From: an uncultured Geobacteraceae bacterium
GTDB taxonomy: Bacteria > Desulfobacterota > Desulfuromonadia > Desulfuromonadales > Geopsychrobacteraceae
NCBI GenBank assembly: GCA_937958075.1
Contig: CALFFB010000119.1
Location: 1 to 15,095 of the forward strand
DNA: 15,095 bases
Direction: 5' to 3'
How positions within the stretch are numbered: position 1 is the stretch's first letter; every line of letters begins with the position of its first letter. Positions 13,961 to 15,095 of the stretch are shown piece by piece. The notes below the pieces were generated by a model. The model was not told where the DNA came from, did no database searches, and was given only the letters and a program-made list of their open reading frames with translations. Both the position numbers and the translations under genes were made by a program.

Positions 13961-15095
13961 TTAAGCAGAAGTTTGCCTGCGGTGTAAAGGACGCAGCCGG
14001 CTGCCGATGCGCAACAGCAGCCCCTGTTCCGTCGTCAGGGCTCCGAAGGGGCAGAGCTCCTGACAGCAGAAACAACGAATGCAGCGGTTATGGTCGATAT
14101 GCAGACCTTTTTTGTCAATGTGCATGACCTGGGCGGGACAGTGGGTCACGCAGGCGTTGCACAGACGGCAGCGCCCATGATCGACCCGTGGCCTGGCGGT
14201 TAACAGCTGTTTGAGGTGGCGGCCGAGAAAACCGGGAAGACCGAAATCGATATCGGTCATCACCGCCGGGCGAAAATTGCTGATGCACAGCTGATCAAGG
14301 GGCGTGCCGACCAGCTCCAGCTCCTCCAGGTCGGTGAAGGGGCGGCCGGTGGCGATGGCCTGCTGCTGGGTATAGACCTGGCTGCTTTTCAGACCGACCA
14401 GTTCCAGCGCCACCGTATCGACGGCGACGGGTTCCCGGCCGGCGACAAGAACACCGATGTTGACCGGATCGCCGCTGCCCGGACCTTCCCCCTCCATACC
14501 GATGACGGCGTCGACAAGGGTCAGGGTCGGTGCCAGGGTCGCGCACAGGTCCAGCAGTATCCGGGCAAAAAAGCCCTTGTCTGTGCCGGCCTGCAGGTGC
14601 ATGCCCGGCTTGCGCAGGCCGACAACGGCACCGAACATGTTTTTCACGGCGCAGGTCAGGCCCATCATCTGATGGCTCTTGAGTTTCGGCAGGTTGATGA
14701 TGACGTCCGCCTCAAGGATGTCGGTGGCGATTTCGAGTTGCTGCAGGGTGGTGCCCTGGCAGTGCAGGGTGGTCGTGTCCGCGAACGGGGCAAAGGTTGC
14801 TCCGGTTTCCTCAATCACCTGCAGGATGCCGCACTTGCGGGCAACGGCAAGGGGGTTGCCGATGCCGGGAGAATCGCCGACACTGACGATGCCACCAGCC
14901 TTTTGGGCCAGCAAAATAACGCCCCGGACAATTTCCGGATGGGTGGTCACCGCCTTGGCCGGGTCCTTGCCGGCCAGCATGTTCGGCTTGAGCAGCACCT
15001 TTTGGCCCGCCTTGACAAAGGCGGACATGCCGCCCAGAGGTTCCAGAAGGTCGCACAGGGCCTTTTCAACGGCATCGCGCCGATAGCTGCCCAGT
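13961..15095 (-). CDS. DUF362-domain protein with two C-terminal [4Fe-4S] clusters (5' end outside window)
   Basis: The frame runs from TAA at 13961-13963 to the right edge, giving at least 378 residues. The visible start is cut: in-frame codons before the internal ATG at 15028 still encode the family pattern (A-V-x-K-A-L...L-L-E-P-L-G-G), so that ATG is not the start. The DUF362 domain shows VLLKPNML, THPEIVRGVI, GDSPGIG, INLPKLKSHQMMGLTCAVKN and GPGSGDP. It is followed by two ferredoxin motifs, C-x2-C-x2-C-x3-C-P (CRLCNACVTHCP and CIRCFCCQELCP), each able to hold a [4Fe-4S] cluster. A short basic tail ends it. DUF362 proteins are common in anaerobes and their reaction is not settled; an electron-transfer or cluster-dependent enzyme role is likely. 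It shares the two-way terminator with the NfuA-like gene. Confidence 0.92.
   Translation of the reverse strand, partial: LGSYRRDAVEKALCDLLEPLGGMSAFVKAGQKVLLKPNMLAGKDPAKAVTTHPEIVRGVILLAQKAGGIVSVGDSPGIGNPLAVARKCGILQVIEETGATFAPFADTTTLHCQGTTLQQLEIATDILEADVIINLPKLKSHQMMGLTCAVKNMFGAVVGLRKPGMHLQAGTDKGFFARILLDLCATLAPTLTLVDAVIGMEGEGPGSGDPVNIGVLVAGREPVAVDTVALELVGLKSSQVYTQQQAIATGRPFTDLEELELVGTPLDQLCISNFRPAVMTDIDFGLPGFLGRHLKQLLTARPRVDHGRCRLCNACVTHCPAQVMHIDKKGLHIDHNRCIRCFCCQELCPFGALTTEQGLLLRIGSRLRPLHRRQTSA

Noticed and set aside
15026..15028. ATG as the start of the DUF362 gene
   Set aside because: The 22 codons between it and the window edge continue the conserved DUF362 N-terminal pattern, so the real start lies outside.

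Overview
The window looks like ordinary chromosome of a GC-rich Deltaproteobacterium of the Desulfuromonadales/Geobacter type. That placement is an inference. It rests on a Wolinella/Geobacter-style three-gene succinate dehydrogenase/fumarate reductase operon (cytochrome b, flavoprotein, iron-sulfur), a valyl-tRNA synthetase preceded by a gene tail like those of Geobacter/Myxococcus regulatory proteins, a PilT retraction ATPase, a PEP-CTERM/FeeM-type acyltransferase and a DUF362 ferredoxin protein. I saw no tRNA, rRNA, CRISPR array, insertion sequence or phage gene.

Layout, left to right. 1-270 is the 3' end of a plus-strand gene, closed by a strong terminator. 424-3099 is valS. A 373-base regulatory region follows (3100-3472) with two candidate promoters, adjoining palindromes and two possible leader cistrons. 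3473-6823 is the tightly coupled sdhCAB/frdCAB operon, closed by a textbook terminator. On the minus strand, 8244-6915 is a two-gene unit: an AMMECR1 (AmmeMemoRadiSam protein A) gene and a MetF-like gene, with its own promoter. 8366-8857 is a small membrane protein with a PH-like domain. It overlaps tail-to-tail with a minus-strand Hen1-like RNA 3'-end methyltransferase (9448-8846). 9657-11187 is pilT overlapped by a gene for an internally duplicated protein. 11468-12139 is the acyltransferase, 12390-13565 a MidA/NDUFAF7-family methyltransferase and 13650-13874 an NfuA-like Fe-S carrier. A two-way terminator separates these from a minus-strand DUF362/ferredoxin protein that runs off the right edge.

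How the genes work together. sdhCAB joins the TCA cycle to the menaquinone pool. In Geobacter the homologous complex is known to work both as succinate dehydrogenase and as fumarate reductase. pilT drives pilus retraction, and the overlapping gene downstream is probably a co-translated partner. The rest are single housekeeping or accessory genes with no obvious shared pathway.

The most unusual items are the stand-alone Hen1-type methyltransferase without its usual Pnkp partner, the leader-peptide/operator architecture before sdhC, the duplicated partner of PilT, and the acyltransferase without an exosortase in view. No clearly new multi-gene system is evident.
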